Assembly: GCA_963693085.1 (NCBI GenBank)
Contig: OY856409.1
Coordinates: forward strand, 1,618,777,711-1,618,841,710
Origin: Alisma plantago-aquatica
Lineage: Eukaryota; Streptophyta; Magnoliopsida; Alismatales; Alismataceae
Reading direction: 5' to 3'
Length of the DNA stretch: 64,000 bases
Positions 34,515 through 47,009 of this stretch are shown here, piece after piece (position 1 is the first letter of the stretch; each line of letters begins with the position of its first letter). A model generated the notes under the pieces. The model ran no database searches. It was not told the origin of the DNA and saw only the letters and a program-made list of their open reading frames with translations. The translations under genes and the position numbers were made by a program.

Positions 34515-36758
34515 TGTTGGTATGTATGCCCTGAGAGCCAATCATGTGATGATTGGTGGGATACATTAAGATTGATTTGATAAACATCAAAGGCAAGCTT
34601 CCAATTCATTCTGGTTCAGTCATATGAGATAGTGATAGAACAGATTGAATGTCTAGAGAATGACAGAACTCAATGACGTATGCTTTCAGGTTGAGGACCT
34701 GAACGATGAGATCATACGGATGCTAAGAATTTGTACATTCTTGTTATGTCCCTAGTCGGATGTCATTGTGGAAGGTAGATAGACAGCAATGACACACAAG
34801 ACTAGATTGTGGTGTTGGTTGATGACAGAATCTCATTAGTCATGATATAGAGATATCAAACCAAACACATAGGTACTTGTTAGAGAACAAGTGTACCGGA
34901 CAGACCCACCGTGAGTTTGACACATGGAACCATGAGATGGTAGTCACAGTCAGTACTCACAGTGATGGTGGTGAGTGTGATTCTTAGACCTGAAATCACT
35001 GCACTCAACACATGTCGTTGGGCACACTTTGACATCATCAAACGCAGTCCTGAAACATGGGTTGTTATAAAGGTGATGATTGGGTGGCTTTAACACATGG
35101 GGCTTTTGAGGGGCGAGTGATAGATATGGTATTTGTCCCTCCTGAGGGAGTTTGATATCCATGGACACTTGATGAGTAGGATTGAGAAAGGCGTGCACGC
35201 ATGTGTGAATCAGTATATGATACTGATGTCATACATATCTCTTCCAGTCTACTCTGAGATCAAGAAAGTGAATGAACGTTGACAGGATGACTGTTCCATG
35301 CCTCGAGTTCATTCGGGATATCAGTGACAAAGGAATTATACATTCGCTGTAACACCATTCACGGATTGTAGGATGAAAGTTGTTCTCCAACTTTCTACTT
35401 TCACTTGGGTAGCACTGATGTGTGACTAGGCACCGCTCTTTGCTTGTGAAGTCATAAGTGTTATGGACTTTCACTGCCAACGTGAAATGGACATGCAGGG
35501 TCACACACATAGGATTTAACCTGGAAGAGGAGTTTTGTCCACAAAGCAATGTTTAGATTGATTACTAAAGGAGTTTAGTAGTTCAATTAAACACTCAATC
35601 AGTCGATGGCTCAATATCGTATGGTTCAAGGTGTTGGACGCATTGATTGGAGTATCGGATTGATTGAAATCGCAATTGACTGATTTTGCCCAACCTGTGC
35701 TCCCAACCTATCGGTTCATGTGATGAACCGGTCGGCTGAGGTTGCTGAACCGATCGACTGGAGTGTCCAGGCCGATCGGCTCATGCCCAGGTTGAAATGA
35801 CCGGTTCAAGGGTTGAACCGATCGGCTCAACTGGTGCAACCGACCAGTTGGGAAAAGTCATGTCGGAAAGAATTTTCCTTTGGTTTCAAATTGCCCAATT
35901 GGATTGGAATAATATTGGTATTTGATACCAATTGGGAAAAAACAAGGAAAGTATTTTTGAGCCGGATCAGGACCATGAACCGATCGGTTCAGGGCACCAA
36001 CTGATCGGTTGGAGTGCCCCAAACGATTGGCTCAGGTCCAACCGATCGGCTCAATGGCCGAACCGATCGGTTCAGTTCTGAACCGATCATTTCAAGTTGT
36101 GAACCGGTTGTTGTTTTGTGGAAAATCCCGAACCCTTCTACTCCTGCTTTAGTCCCGCATTGCCCGGGATGGAGAACCATGTCCCATGACTCTCCTATAT
36201 ATATAGGGGTATTGGGGGCTTCTCAAAGTACAGCTCAGTGCAACCAGTTGCTCTGCAAGTTGTCGTTCTCTCTAGTTTTGGTAACTGTGAGAGAGCCCGA
36301 GAAAGTGCTTCCCGCAAAAGGGAGGTGCAGCAAGGGAAGGACAACTGCGGGTGCAACAGGAGGCAGGAGAGCGTGTTGGCGACTAGTACGTCAATAGGAG
36401 GGTGCGACTCCTTCCACTTCCTTGTGGGACAAGGAGAGTGGAGTTCCAGGTGGTCCGTGTGGACTACTACAAAGGCGGGAGGACACTGCCGCTTAGGAGG
36501 ACAACTGTCATCCGACAGTCCGGTTCGAGTAGGAGTTGTCAGTCCCGGTGCGACCAGGAGCTGCACAGACGCCGTCGAAGTCCGGAGTTGAAGACCGCAC
36601 ATTGCGCGAGGTATTGTCGCCGAGCAAGCCTCGGGACAAGGTATGATTCTGCAAACCATCCTTTCCTATTATATAGACGTTGACGCGTTTCCTCGGTATG
36701 GGTTTGGGGAGAAAATTTTTGTTTCCGCTGCCTTCTCTGTCTCCCCTAAAACCCAACA
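34515..36758 (+). repeat. 3' LTR of the gag-only copia
   Basis: 2244 bp, a direct repeat of 27580-29825 with scattered substitutions (eight in the first 460 bp). It ends ACCCAACA at 36758, followed by the GACAT target duplication and the resumed transposase frame. Confidence 0.93.
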
Positions 36759-36763
36759 GACAT

Positions 36764-38385
36764 TGCATTGACGTCATGCATGTTGAAAAAAATATTTGTG
36801 ATAGCATCATTGGTACACTATTGAACATACCAGGAAAGACTAAAGATGGCATCAAATGTAGAAAAGATTTAGAATTAATGGGTATAAGAAAAGAATTATC
36901 AGTGGAGATCAGGGGTCGCTGCACATATTTACCACCAGCTTGTTACACTTTGTCAAAGAAGGAGGAAAAGACTTTCTGTGAGTGCTTGTATAATATTAAG
37001 GTTCCACAAAGATACTCTTCTAATATTCATAGATTGGTAACAATGAAGGATCTGAAGTTGATAGGTCTCAAATCTCACGATTGTCACACCTTAATGCAAC
37101 AAATTTTACTTGTGGCTATTCGATCTATATTGCCGAAGCATGTAAGGTTTGCAATCACAAGACTCTATTTCTTCTTCAATGAAATATGCAACAAAGTGAT
37201 ACATCTTGATACTCTCGATAAATTACAGAAAGATGTAATTGTTACCATGTGTAAGCTTGAATGTACTTTCCTCCTTCATTTTTTGATATCATGGTTCATC
37301 TTGTAGTACATATTACAAGGGAGGTGAAGATGTTGGGTCCAATTTTCTTACATTGGATGTATCCATTTGAACGCTACATGAGTGTTTTTAAAGGTGATGT
37401 TCGGAATCGTTATCGTCCTGAAGGGAGTATTGTTGAGGGTTATGTGGCTAGGGAGGTGATGGACTTTTGTAATGATTTTTTGAATTGCAATGAAATTTCT
37501 AGCGATCTAAAAAATTCCCATCACACTGGATCTTATTGTGGCAAAGGAACTCTGGGAGGATGAGTGAAAGGAATCAGTCGTGAGTTGTGGGAACAAGCGC
37601 ATTTGTATATTTTACACAACATTGATGAAGTTAGTAGCTACATCACATAACATAATGATCTTATCAAGAGAAATCATCTGCGATCCAGTTCAATGTGGCT
37701 TGCAAGAGAGAATAATCGAACATTTATTAGGTGGTTTGAAGAGAAAGTATTTAATCAACTATCTGAATCACCGAATAATATTGCTGAGAACATAAAATGG
37801 CTCGCCTTTAAGCCAAAAATGGATGTCATGTCATATGAAGGTTATGACATAAATGAATTTTCATACTACACAAAGCGTTAAGATGAAAGTAGTGTGGTCC
37901 AAAATAGTGGGGTCACTGTTCAAGCTTGTTCATTGTATTTTGCTAGTGCCAAAGATAAAAGACCACACGAAGCTGAGATGTCATATTACGGCGCCATTGA
38001 GGACATATGGGAATTGGACTATACAAATTTCAGAGTTCCTATCTTTAGGTGTAATTGGGTTGACAACAACAAAGGAGTTTTAGTGGATGAGTTGGGTTTC
38101 AAAATGGTAAATTTTGAAAAAATTGGTGAGAAAGATGAGCCATTCATCATGGCAGACCAAGCAAAATAAGTATTCTATATTGATGACCCTGCAAATAAAA
38201 ATTGGTCTGTCATTCTTCATGGAAAAAGACAGTTTACTGTAGATCCTATAAATGAAGAAGAATACTACTAAAAGTATGATGATTCCAGTCCATTCTCAGT
38301 TGGTTTGCCAAGTGTAAATGTTGAAGATAACAATGATGAATATTATAAACGTCATGACCATGCTGAAGGAGTTTTACTTGACTAA
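36764..38385 (+). pseudogene. CACTA-1 TNP2-like transposase, 3' part
   Basis: It continues the transposase after the copia insertion: CIDVMHVEKNICDSIIGTLL, then the DUF4218 region (KHVRFAITRLYFFFNEICNK, HWMYPFERYMSVFKGDV, RPEGSIVEGYVAREVMDFCN). The DUF4216 region follows (ACSLYFASAKDKRPHEAEMS, FRCNWVDNNKGVLVDELGF), ending GVLLD-stop at 38385. A frameshift lies at about 37255-37300. In-frame stops lie near 37561, 37645, 37879, 38167 and 38270. This arrangement of tnp2, DUF4218 and DUF4216 is characteristic of plant CACTA transposases. Confidence 0.9.
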
Positions 38386-38498
38386 CAACTCAACCAATAC
38401 TAAAGGAATGTATTCTTTGAATTATTTATTTTATTATCATTCAAGAAAGTAATCTTTTTAATATACATCATATACCATGTATACTTGTAGGTTCTAAA

Positions 38499-41400
38499 AT
38501 GGTGAGTGAAGATGAACATTCTGAGCATGAGCATGAGCACCATGAGGATGGTAGTGGTGATGCTAAGAAAAGTAGAGGTCCCACACTGATGCGTAGGCTG
38601 CAGGAGCTCAGGGCTAAAGGGGACAACTTACCAGTCCAGTTTGATATCACTAGAGCACCTGTTGGGGAACATGCTAGTTCTTTCAAGCATTACGTAGGGG
38701 TAACCGCACGCACTATGGTGCCAATAGATATAGAAAATTGGCATGATGTTCCTAATGCCAAAAAAGACCTCATATGGAAAGATAATCTATGAGTGGAATG
38801 GATATTATTTTAATATGTTTTTATCTATTGATTCTAATTTAGTTGGCTTGGAATTATTTCCTTTTCAAAACAACATTATTAATTGCTTCTTTTTTATGTA
38901 TAGGGTGTTTTTTATCTAAGTGAAAAAGATCACAAGAAAAGAGTGCTACAATGTTGTGGTGTACGATGGAGGGGTTTTAAGACATATCTCGCAAGGGAAT
39001 TTATAGATAATACTAAACAAAAGAAGAAAGCAACATATGTATATATTTTTATAGATCCTGGGGTGTGGGAAAGATTTGTTGCAGCTAGGAGATCGGAAGA
39101 GTTTCAGGTAATAAAGATTGTGATGTATTGTATGAATCTTTAATTTTATACAATTAAGGAGGTGAATATTTTTATACATGTTTGCCAAGTCTAAATTGCA
39201 ATACCTCATTTTAAATGATCAGGCTATCCACCATGCTCAAAAGGAAAGACGGGCCAAAAATGTGCATGACCATCACTTGGGGCCTGGTGGTTATGCCTTC
39301 CGCCGCCAACTACAAGAGAACCAATCCTCTTCTGGAGAAGAATCTAGTACAACTCAAGTTGAGTGTCCACCCCGACACGTGACATGGATTGATGCTAGAA
39401 AGAATCGAGTAGGTGAAATTGTCAACCCTGCAACTATAGAGGTTGCACAAAAGATGGTAGGTTTATCCCAACTAAGTAAAGAGTAACTCCCACAAACTTA
39501 GATATATTTATATCTAATTGATATTGTGATTTAATATTTTTATTAACTATGAATAGATTGATCTCCACGAGCAAAGGAAGGAAGGAAAGTTCATCCCAAC
39601 TGGCCACATGGATGAACTCTCAGTTGCTCTTGGTATGAAGGAGCATCCTGGCCATGTTAGGGGATTAGGAGCTGGCATAGGATTCAAGTGTTATTTTGGC
39701 ACTTCGCAATCTAAAAGAGGTCGTGCAGGAGGTCTTACAAAAGAGTAGGTTGAAGCATTAGTAGCACAGAAAGTAAAAGAAATAATGTCTTCATTTCAGC
39801 CTACTCAACCTTCTCAACCTATTAATATTGTGCGTCTCTCAAGTGATGAGGTACAAGCCCATGCTCCAGTTGTAGATGGTCATGGGAGCACTCCCAATGA
39901 CCCACTACAACAATCTACAGTAAATTTTTTTTTCTATATGTTGTGTTATTAGGTGATATATATATGATAATATACATAGCTTTAACATGTATATGTTCTA
40001 CTACTTCTTATATAACTTATATTATTTCAAACTAGGTTGGTATGAACTGTAAACTTGCAGTGGAGGTTCCAAAATATAATGTTGTGGCAGCGGGAAAGGT
40101 GTACAACCTTGGTGGTACATTGAATTGCCAACAAATTACTGATGACATTTGTCGTGTGTCCATCCAACTTGTGTATGACGGAATGGGGGACAAACCACTA
40201 CCCATACCTAATCCTGAATATTGCACAGTTGAAGAAGTTGAGGGTGCTATGGTGATTGGCCTAGACACATGGTTATCAATGACAAGGTATACCTTATTTC
40301 TACCATATTTTTCATATTTGACTGCATATATGAACTCGTGTAATATAAGTATGTAATTTAATTAATAGGTTTGTAAACCAAAAAGTAAAAATTCTACTAG
40401 TCGTCCTCCTGTGCCCAAGCTATCTTTCATTCCTTAAGCTACGTTCAACGAATTGTGAAGCAAATGTAAATGTTTGTGTCGATACTTAGCCAACCAAAGC
40501 TCGAGATCACATTTGTTGGTCAATTTAACAGAAGATGCAGCTGGGAGGGACTTTGAAATTTTATTTTTCTTGATGATATTATAGAGTTCTTCCGATATGA
40601 TTGGCTAAATACTTCGATAATAGAAGTATGGATAAGGTAAGGATCTATCAATATATATATAAAATTCCAATACACATTTTTAGCTTAGTTCTATATATGG
40701 AAATAATTAAAAATGTTTTACATACATTTATATACTGAGATCACAAACCTTGATATACGAAATGTTGGATTCTTAGTTCCTTCAATCACTAGTCAAGTGG
40801 AGACAAATTTTGAGGATGTGAATGAGTACTTCTCTACTACATTCAAATATTTTGCTAGTGAGGGGAAGGAAATTATCCTAATTCCTTTTAACGTCCAGTA
40901 AGTATTAGTATTCAATATAATTTTAACAATGAATAAAAATATTTATTTTAATGTTTGTTTTATTCTTACTCAGAGCTAGACATTGGGAATTAGTGGTGAT
41001 TGCCCCTAAATTGATGACTCTTTATTATCTTGAACCAATGGGTAAAACAACAAGGAGTCACAAACTGAAATTGTCAGCTATGGAGTAAGCATAAATTTAG
41101 TCAATGCTTCAACATGATATTTCTATTTAGAATTTCTATTTTACCAACTATCATTTAATTGATAGGGGTATAAAGGCTTTTCGTGATGCTGGAGGACAAA
41201 TACCCACAAAATTAAAGACATTGACTTTGAAAAATGTCAAGGTAGCTACTTTGACAACTGCTTAGTCTTATATGTATTAATTTTCAATTCTAATATATGT
41301 CAACTCTTATAGTCTTATCTCAACTCCTATTTATAGTAGTTTACTAACATTAAGTATAATTCATTATTTTTAGTGTCCTATGCAACATAATGACTGGGCT

Positions 41401-41654
41401 TGTGGCTACTATGTAATGAAATATATGCAAGCTATTGTCAAACAAGCATCACAATACATTCAGACTATAAGTCATGTAATAAAGAATAACATCATAAATT
41501 CACAAGTGATTGTAGTCATTTTATAAAATATTAGCATGTGCATTTTCTGTTACAGATCTTTACAACTCAGCCTTACACACTTGTGGACTCGAATGAATTC
41601 TCAGAAGAGTGGTCAGATTCTTTTCTAAATGAAGTCAATATAGCATTGGATTAA
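38499..41654 (+). pseudogene. CACTA-1 second gene: TNP1/PttA-like plus Ulp1 protease domain
   Basis: A multi-exon gene with GT-AG borders. The first exon (38499-38792) is followed by exons near 38905-39107 and 39222-39453 (RAKNVHDHHLGPGGYAFRR, Transposase_24/PttA-like). More exons lie near 39557-39750 and 40036-40287 (a TNP1/Transposase_23-like segment ending before GTATACC). The Ulp1-like C48 part runs from about 40540 to 41654. It includes HWELVVIAP (catalytic His), YYLEPMG where the family has LDP, and QHNDWACGYYVMKYMQ (Gln and Cys). The expected Asp is Glu here, so protease activity is doubtful. Stops such as the TAG at about 39748 suggest decay, but exon limits are by eye. In-host role: En/Spm-type second proteins bind subterminal repeats; the protease role is unknown. 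Confidence 0.75.
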
Positions 41655-41902
41655 ATATGTCAGCCCCATTTATGTTTGTGGTTTGAGTACTCTTTCATAT
41701 TTACTTTTGTATCTGATTAATATCATCTCAGACTTGCAATCTATCATTTTGTAAATTTTTATGTGATTATGAATCATTTTTGTCATGAATGTGTGGTTTT
41801 GAATGGTGACGGTTGAGCATCAATGCTCCCCTCTCCCAGAATATATGAATCTTCTTGTTCTTCTGTTCTATTTCATTTTCTATAGAAATTAAAAAAAAAT
41901 CG

Positions 41903-42621
41903 TAACTTCTAGCATCGGTTTTTTAAATAACCGACCCTAAAGACGAAATAACCACTTTAGTGTAATCCTCATTCGAGAAAATTTTCGACCGAAATATTTT
42001 CAATCGACAATTTTCTCGACCGAGAGAGTTTACAGGGTCGTTTTTTTTGGAATAACTTACCCTAGAGATTGAATAAACATTTCAGTGTACCCCTCGGTCG
42101 ACAATTTTGTCGACCGAAATATTTTTGGTCGACAATTTTCTCGACTGAGGGGTACACTGAAATGTTTATTCAATTTTTAGCATCGGTTATTCCAAAAAAA
42201 TTGACCCTGTAAACTCTCTCGGTCGAGAAAATTGTCGACCGAAAATATTTCGGTCGAAAATTTTCTCGATCGAGGATTACACTGAAGTGGTTATTCAATC
42301 TTTAGGGTCGGTTATTCCAAAAAAACCGACCCTATAAACTCTCTCGGTCGAGAAAATTGTCGACCAAAAATATTTTCGGTCGACAATTTTCTCGACTGAG
42401 AGAGTTTATAGGGTCAGTTTTTTTGGAATAACTGACCTTACAGGCTCCTCTTTTCTCATTTGGGTCAGATTTTTTACAACCTTTTGTGTCGGTGTTTACT
42501 CTATAAGGTCAGTTTTGTTTAGTCAAATAAATTGATGCTATAGAGAAAATTCTATAGAGACGACCACTTAGGAGTCGGTTATAAAGTGACACTACGGGCT
42601 TAAGAAAATTGATGCTATAGA
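41903..42621. repeat. CACTA-1 right subterminal palindrome chain
   Basis: Palindromes nest within larger palindromes, with fold-back centres near 42120, 42249 and 42372. The largest pairs about 42001-42114 with 42127-42239. Units combine GGGTCGGTT(A/T)TTCC...AACCGACCC with CTCTCGGTCGAGAAAATTGTCGACC stems. The left array uses the same GGTCGGTT and TCGGTCGA words but a different 240-bp tandem layout, so the ends are asymmetric, as in En/Spm. Confidence 0.85.
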
Positions 42622-42638
42622 CCATTCCTATACTAGTG
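42622..42638 (-). repeat. CACTA-1 right terminal inverted repeat
   Basis: The reverse complement reads CACTAGTATAGGAATGG, differing from the left end at two positions. It is followed by the CAT duplication. Confidence 0.9.
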
Positions 42639-42641
42639 CAT

Positions 42642-42889
42642 CCTTCAACATCTTATCAACAATGATACTTATGCCATTTTAGAAATAAATAGAAAAGTAC
42701 CAAGTGTTATTCTCCAAAGCTCCAAGAATGCCTCCTACCATCACGAATAGGGTGATTCTAGAGAAAGGAAGGAAGAAAGAAGTGTTCTCAGGCTCTAGGC
42801 ACATGTTTCCAGCAAGAAACACCATGGAAAGGAAAATGGTTGAGAAACATAAATCTTACACAAATGGAGCAATAAACAAGATTGACGAA
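42642..42889 (-). mobile_element. LINE ORF2 5' fragment displaced by CACTA-1
   Basis: On the minus strand, 42684-42642 translates as NGISIIVDKMLKDA. This is the endonuclease segment that directly precedes the part at 23243 in plant L1 ORF2, and it proves both fragments were one element. Further right the match fades. The LINE is cut at 42889 by the Athila-like LTR. Confidence 0.8.
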
Positions 42890-44309
42890 TGATGAGTGTA
42901 TTTGTACAAATTTTTACATGCTATTTTACTCACTTTTTAGGGTTCGTTGCATTTATATTCCCTAGTTTTAGCTTCATATTCATTCAAATGCAGTTATGTT
43001 TTCTTTTACAAGCTTTAATGCATTTATATATGTAATTTATGCACAAACAACCAAAAGTATGTGACAATGCCTAGATGCACAATCAGGCCCTCACATTGCT
43101 ATGACTTAAGGGAAGGAAGGCCTGAAAGCTTTTTGGTAGATCACCTACCAATAACCTAGTCAAGTGATCAGTTCCACCATTTGCCTGACTCAACCTGCTC
43201 TCTACCCGGAGTGTTCCATATTCTTCCGTTCTGACGTGTGCTCCCAGCATCCAATCCATTCTGATTTTTCCCATACTTCTCCTCCAGAGAACCAGATGTG
43301 ATGTTCAAATTGAGTAACCCATGCGAGTCACCTATTGGACTAAGTATGGGCCATGCAATTTTAAAGGCCTTCAACCACAGGAATGCAATTTTAGGATTTT
43401 GATAGCAAGGAATGCATCTATAAAAAGGAACCCTTATCGTCCATTCAAAAGGGTCTTTGATTGGTGATTAGAAACCACATTGTGCAACACAAACCCTAGA
43501 GGGGAGCAAGGAGGTGATGACCGAAACAAAGAGATTGGTCTTTATCTTTATTCTATTGTCCCTCACCATGAGTGAGTAGACATTTGTGTTGGGGCATGGG
43601 GACTAGCCCCATCTGCCTGTATTTTATTCTAGCTTGTATCTAAACTCTACAATATAGTTGCTAAATAAAGTATCATTCTAATGATTTCCTTGGGTAGAAA
43701 ATTGAAGACTTGCTTTGCATATATGTTATAATCATGGATATGTAGGTTTTTGTAAGAATGATTACAACACTATAATGATCTTATTATCTCCCTAAGGTGT
43801 CATCAAGGGACGATGAGGTGATTGGGTATGATCTGCTACATGCTGAGGATGGTCGTTCGTAAGTGAGGGAGTCATGTTGGAATGAACCAGGAACTTGGGT
43901 GTCGAGGATGGTTAGTTCTAAGGGAGTTTAAGACAAGTGAAGACTTGTATCTCGTCAGTGTGATGCAGCTAAAACTGTATTTAGTAATGTCCATCAAAGA
44001 GTTAGATCTCAATAGGATAATTACACATGCGGTGCTAGGGAAACCCCATTCCCTAGTTCTCTTTATGATTTGTTATTTACTTCCTTAATCTCTGTTGCTT
44101 TTGGAAACAATTTATTTTAATCAATATCACAACTACTCGGTGACAAATTTTACTCCTAATACTTCTGAATCGAAATAACTACTTAAAAAGGGTGTCCTTT
44201 GGGTTCAATCCTAAAGTATACTACAATAATCCCATGTGGAGTGGGGAATCAGTGCACCACTTTTGGTTAAACCTAGAAGTTATTTTTTAGGGTTTTTGTT
44301 GGTGTGACA
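42890..44309 (+). repeat. LTR of Athila-like element 1
   Basis: It opens TGATGAGTGTATTTGTACAA right where LINE sequence stops. It ends TGTGACA before the primer-site-like TTTGGAGCCCC. About 1.4 kb, close to the size of the second Athila-like LTR. Boundaries rest on one copy. Confidence 0.65.
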
Positions 44310-44469
44310 TTTGGAGCCCCATAAAAAATTAACATTGTTGTCAGGGACAATGGCGGTTGAATATTTTCATAAGTATATATGTAATTAGGGTTTTTATTTT
44401 ATTTATTATTTTTTCTTGATAATATTGAAAATTTAATATAATTAGACACATCACTTATGATCATCATGC

Positions 44470-46250
44470 CTCTTTTCAGGTACTCTCTAGAATATGCGAA
44501 GATCTTAAAGTCTCGATTCGAGATTGCTATTCTGTCTTGAAATTGAGAAAACACTCAGAAAACTTTGCAAGGAGAAGACCATGGTGGATGCGACAGCTGT
44601 AGAAGTATCTATCCAAGCATGCATCGATGGAAATATTGTGACCCAATGAAAATTACTCACCATCAAAGCTAGAGAAAAGGCAGAAGCTGAATTCAAGGCT
44701 AGTCTAGAAGTTGCTCAAGCTGTAGAATGCGTGAAATAACTATGGGATTTCTTCATCCCTAAAGATAGTGACTTAACTCATTTAGTTCAACCTCCAGGAA
44801 ACTCGATTGAGATCAGAGCCCAATGGGTCAGCCTATTGCAAAACTCTGCCTTTACAAGAAGGATTAGAGATGACTGTCAAAAGCATCTCCTTCAATTCAT
44901 CAACCTTTACTTGATGATGAAGCCATCTGGAGCCATTGACGACTCTATGCATATGCAACTTTTCAAATATTCTCTGACCAACAAATCTAGGACCTGGTAC
45001 AACACTCTTTGAGGGAATCCGGTCACTACATGAGAAGTCCTAGAAAATAAGTTCTTAGAGAAATTCTACCCTCCTTCGATGACATACTCCATCAGAGGAT
45101 AGATTATAAGATTCAATCAAGTACCCAAAGAATCCTTGTATGAAGCATGGGGGTAATTCAATGAACTTCTATGCAAGTTTCCACACCATAACATCTCTAA
45201 GAACCATATCATTAAAGTTTTCTATAGAATGGTAGATGGCGAGATGAACAAGTTCCTCAATTCTTCCTCTAATGGAAACTTCATGAGACAAACATTCGAC
45301 ATCACACTTAAGATAATCAACCTCATAGCAAAAAATCAGACTCATTGGACAAGATCCTCAGGAAAAGGCGTGCTTAAAGTAGCTATGGTGGATGATCACT
45401 CAAAACTTAAATCTATCTCCTAAATGATGAAAGCCCTCTCTCTCCAGTAGAATAATCTCATAAATTCCTTCAGTCGTACGAAAGGAAAAGTCAGACGCCC
45501 CAAGTATGAATCACAGCACCCTCTTGTGTTCTGCCATGCTATGGATCACATCACAATCCATTGTCAGTAGCTATATGTTGCATTCCACAAGCACCAACCT
45601 AAGCAACACTATATAGTTACTCAGACTGAAGACGTGAAATAAATCCACAATATACCAGGGAAAGAGTACTATAATCCAAACCAAGCTCAAAGTTATCTTG
45701 AATTCTAATATGGGAACCCTACTGGAGCCAAGAATCCCAATTAGATCTCAATGCCACCCATCTAGGGTAGAGCATCAATGAGCTATAATGGACCACACAA
45801 CCAGGGAAATTTCAAATTCAATTTTCCTACCCAGAATTACCACCAGCAACAACAATATCAGAATCCAAATTAGGCCCCACCATTGTAAATCAAAGCTAGA
45901 TCATCAGAAGACGCAATGAAGACACTTTAGGAGATGATGATGTCATACTAGACCCAACTTTCCAATGCCATAACAAATCAAAAGGCATTGGAATCTCAGA
46001 TTACTGATTTGGTAGCTAGTCAGCAGCCTCCAACGGGTACAATCGTTGGCCAACCAGAAAATAACCAAAGCATCTAAAACAACCAAAATAGTTGAACACC
46101 ATAATGACCAGGTCTGGAACCATGCATCACACACCTCCTACATCCACTCCTGTGAACAGAGCTGAAAGCACCCCAATCGAAGCTCCAAATTTCCTGACTT
46201 TCCGTCCTGTAGTCAACCATCTAGAGGATTAGATGGCGGTACCCCATGAT
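44470..46250 (+). pseudogene. Athila-like gag, broken
   Basis: Fragments in several frames match the gypsy gag (Retrotrans_gag) pattern: MQLFKYSLTNKSRTWYNTL, then LENKFLEKFYPPSMTYS, then KESLYEAWG.FNELLCKFPH near 44940-45200. The longest open piece is 45229-45423. Many stops interrupt it. Glutamine/asparagine-rich sequence at 45660-45900 matches the usual linker after gag. Confidence 0.8.
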
Positions 46251-46399
46251 GCCACCACTGCCCAGCATTAGTGAAAGGTCAATGGATGAAAATCCAACAG
46301 TCAACTCTGAACCACCAACAACACCCACATCACCTATGTACATGACATGTGTACCATATGCATGACATCTTAAGCAAATAAAGTTAGATGATCAATTCA

Positions 46400-46960
46400 T
46401 GAAATTCAAAGACACCAGGAAGAAATTGCACGTCGACATCCCATTCTTTGATGCACTAGCCAAAATACCAACCTTGAGTAAATACCTTAAGACCCTTCTC
46501 TCCATGAAATATATGACCAAGGATTGTGAGATGGTGAAACTCGCACAAGAGACCTAAGATATATTTCAAAATCAAGTTCCCTAGAAGCACAAGGACCCCG
46601 ACTCATTTGGGATAGACTTCTTTCTAGGAGATGACACATGCCATAAGGGACTTGCCGACTTAGTTGATAGCATATCTAATATGCCTTATACTCTATGTTG
46701 GCATCTAGGGTTCACATATATCCTACCTAAAACAATGGCCATTCAGTTATCCGATGCATCCATCACTAAACCCTAGAAATTATTGAAGACATCCCAGTGA
46801 AACTAGGACATGTTACCAATGTCCCGTGTGATTTTGTGGCCATGCATATCAAAAAAGATAGTTGTGTCCTGCTCATTTTGGGAAGACCACCCCTAGCCAC
46901 TGTGAGAGCTCTAGTGGACGTTGAAGCTGGCAAACTTGTCTTATGACCAGGGAAGAATAT
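46400..46960 (+). pseudogene. Athila-like aspartic protease, broken
   Basis: Readable segments include IPTLSKYLKTLLSMKY, then GLADLVDSISNMPYTL, then ILGRPPLATVRALVDVEAGK. They correspond to the pre-protease, active-site and ILGRPFLAT motifs of Athila elements. The active-site DLGAS is altered to DLVDS, and frameshifts occur. Sequence jumps to post-pol DNA soon after. Confidence 0.75.
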
Positions 46961-47009
46961 TATTGAATAAAAATTCCTTTAAGATTTGAAAAGGGTGCAT
47001 AATTTGATT

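Larger units (their letters stand above)
27580..36758 (+). mobile_element. Young gag-only copia element (TR-GAG type)
   Basis: LTRs 27580-29825 and 34515-36758 (2246 and 2244 bp) begin TGTTGGTATG and end ACCCAACA, flanked by the duplication GACAT (27575-27579 and 36759-36763). The primer site TGGTATCAGAGCC lies at 29827-29839, and a purine-rich GCAAGTGGGAGTC abuts the right LTR. The 4.7-kb interior holds a long leader, one open gag, and only fragments of pol. Eight mismatches in the first 460 bp of the LTRs indicate recent insertion. As it lacks protease, integrase and RT, it must have been mobilised by proteins from another element. It fits the published TR-GAG class of non-autonomous elements. 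Confidence 0.92.
23247..42638 (+). mobile_element. CACTA-1: En/Spm transposon (with a nested copia)
   Basis: The left end is CACTAGTACAGAAATGG (23247). The right end, reverse complemented, is CACTAGTATAGGAATGG (42638). They are flanked by the 3-bp duplication CAT (23244-23246 and 42639-42641), typical of CACTA elements. Removing the element rejoins a LINE ORF2 (NGISIIVDK... at 42.67 kb onto the fragment ending at 23243). Both flanks carry long palindromic subterminal arrays. Cargo: a TNP2 transposase split by a copia element, and a TNP1/PttA-Ulp1 gene. Length is 19392 bp, or about 10.2 kb without the copia insertion and its duplication. Confidence 0.93.
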
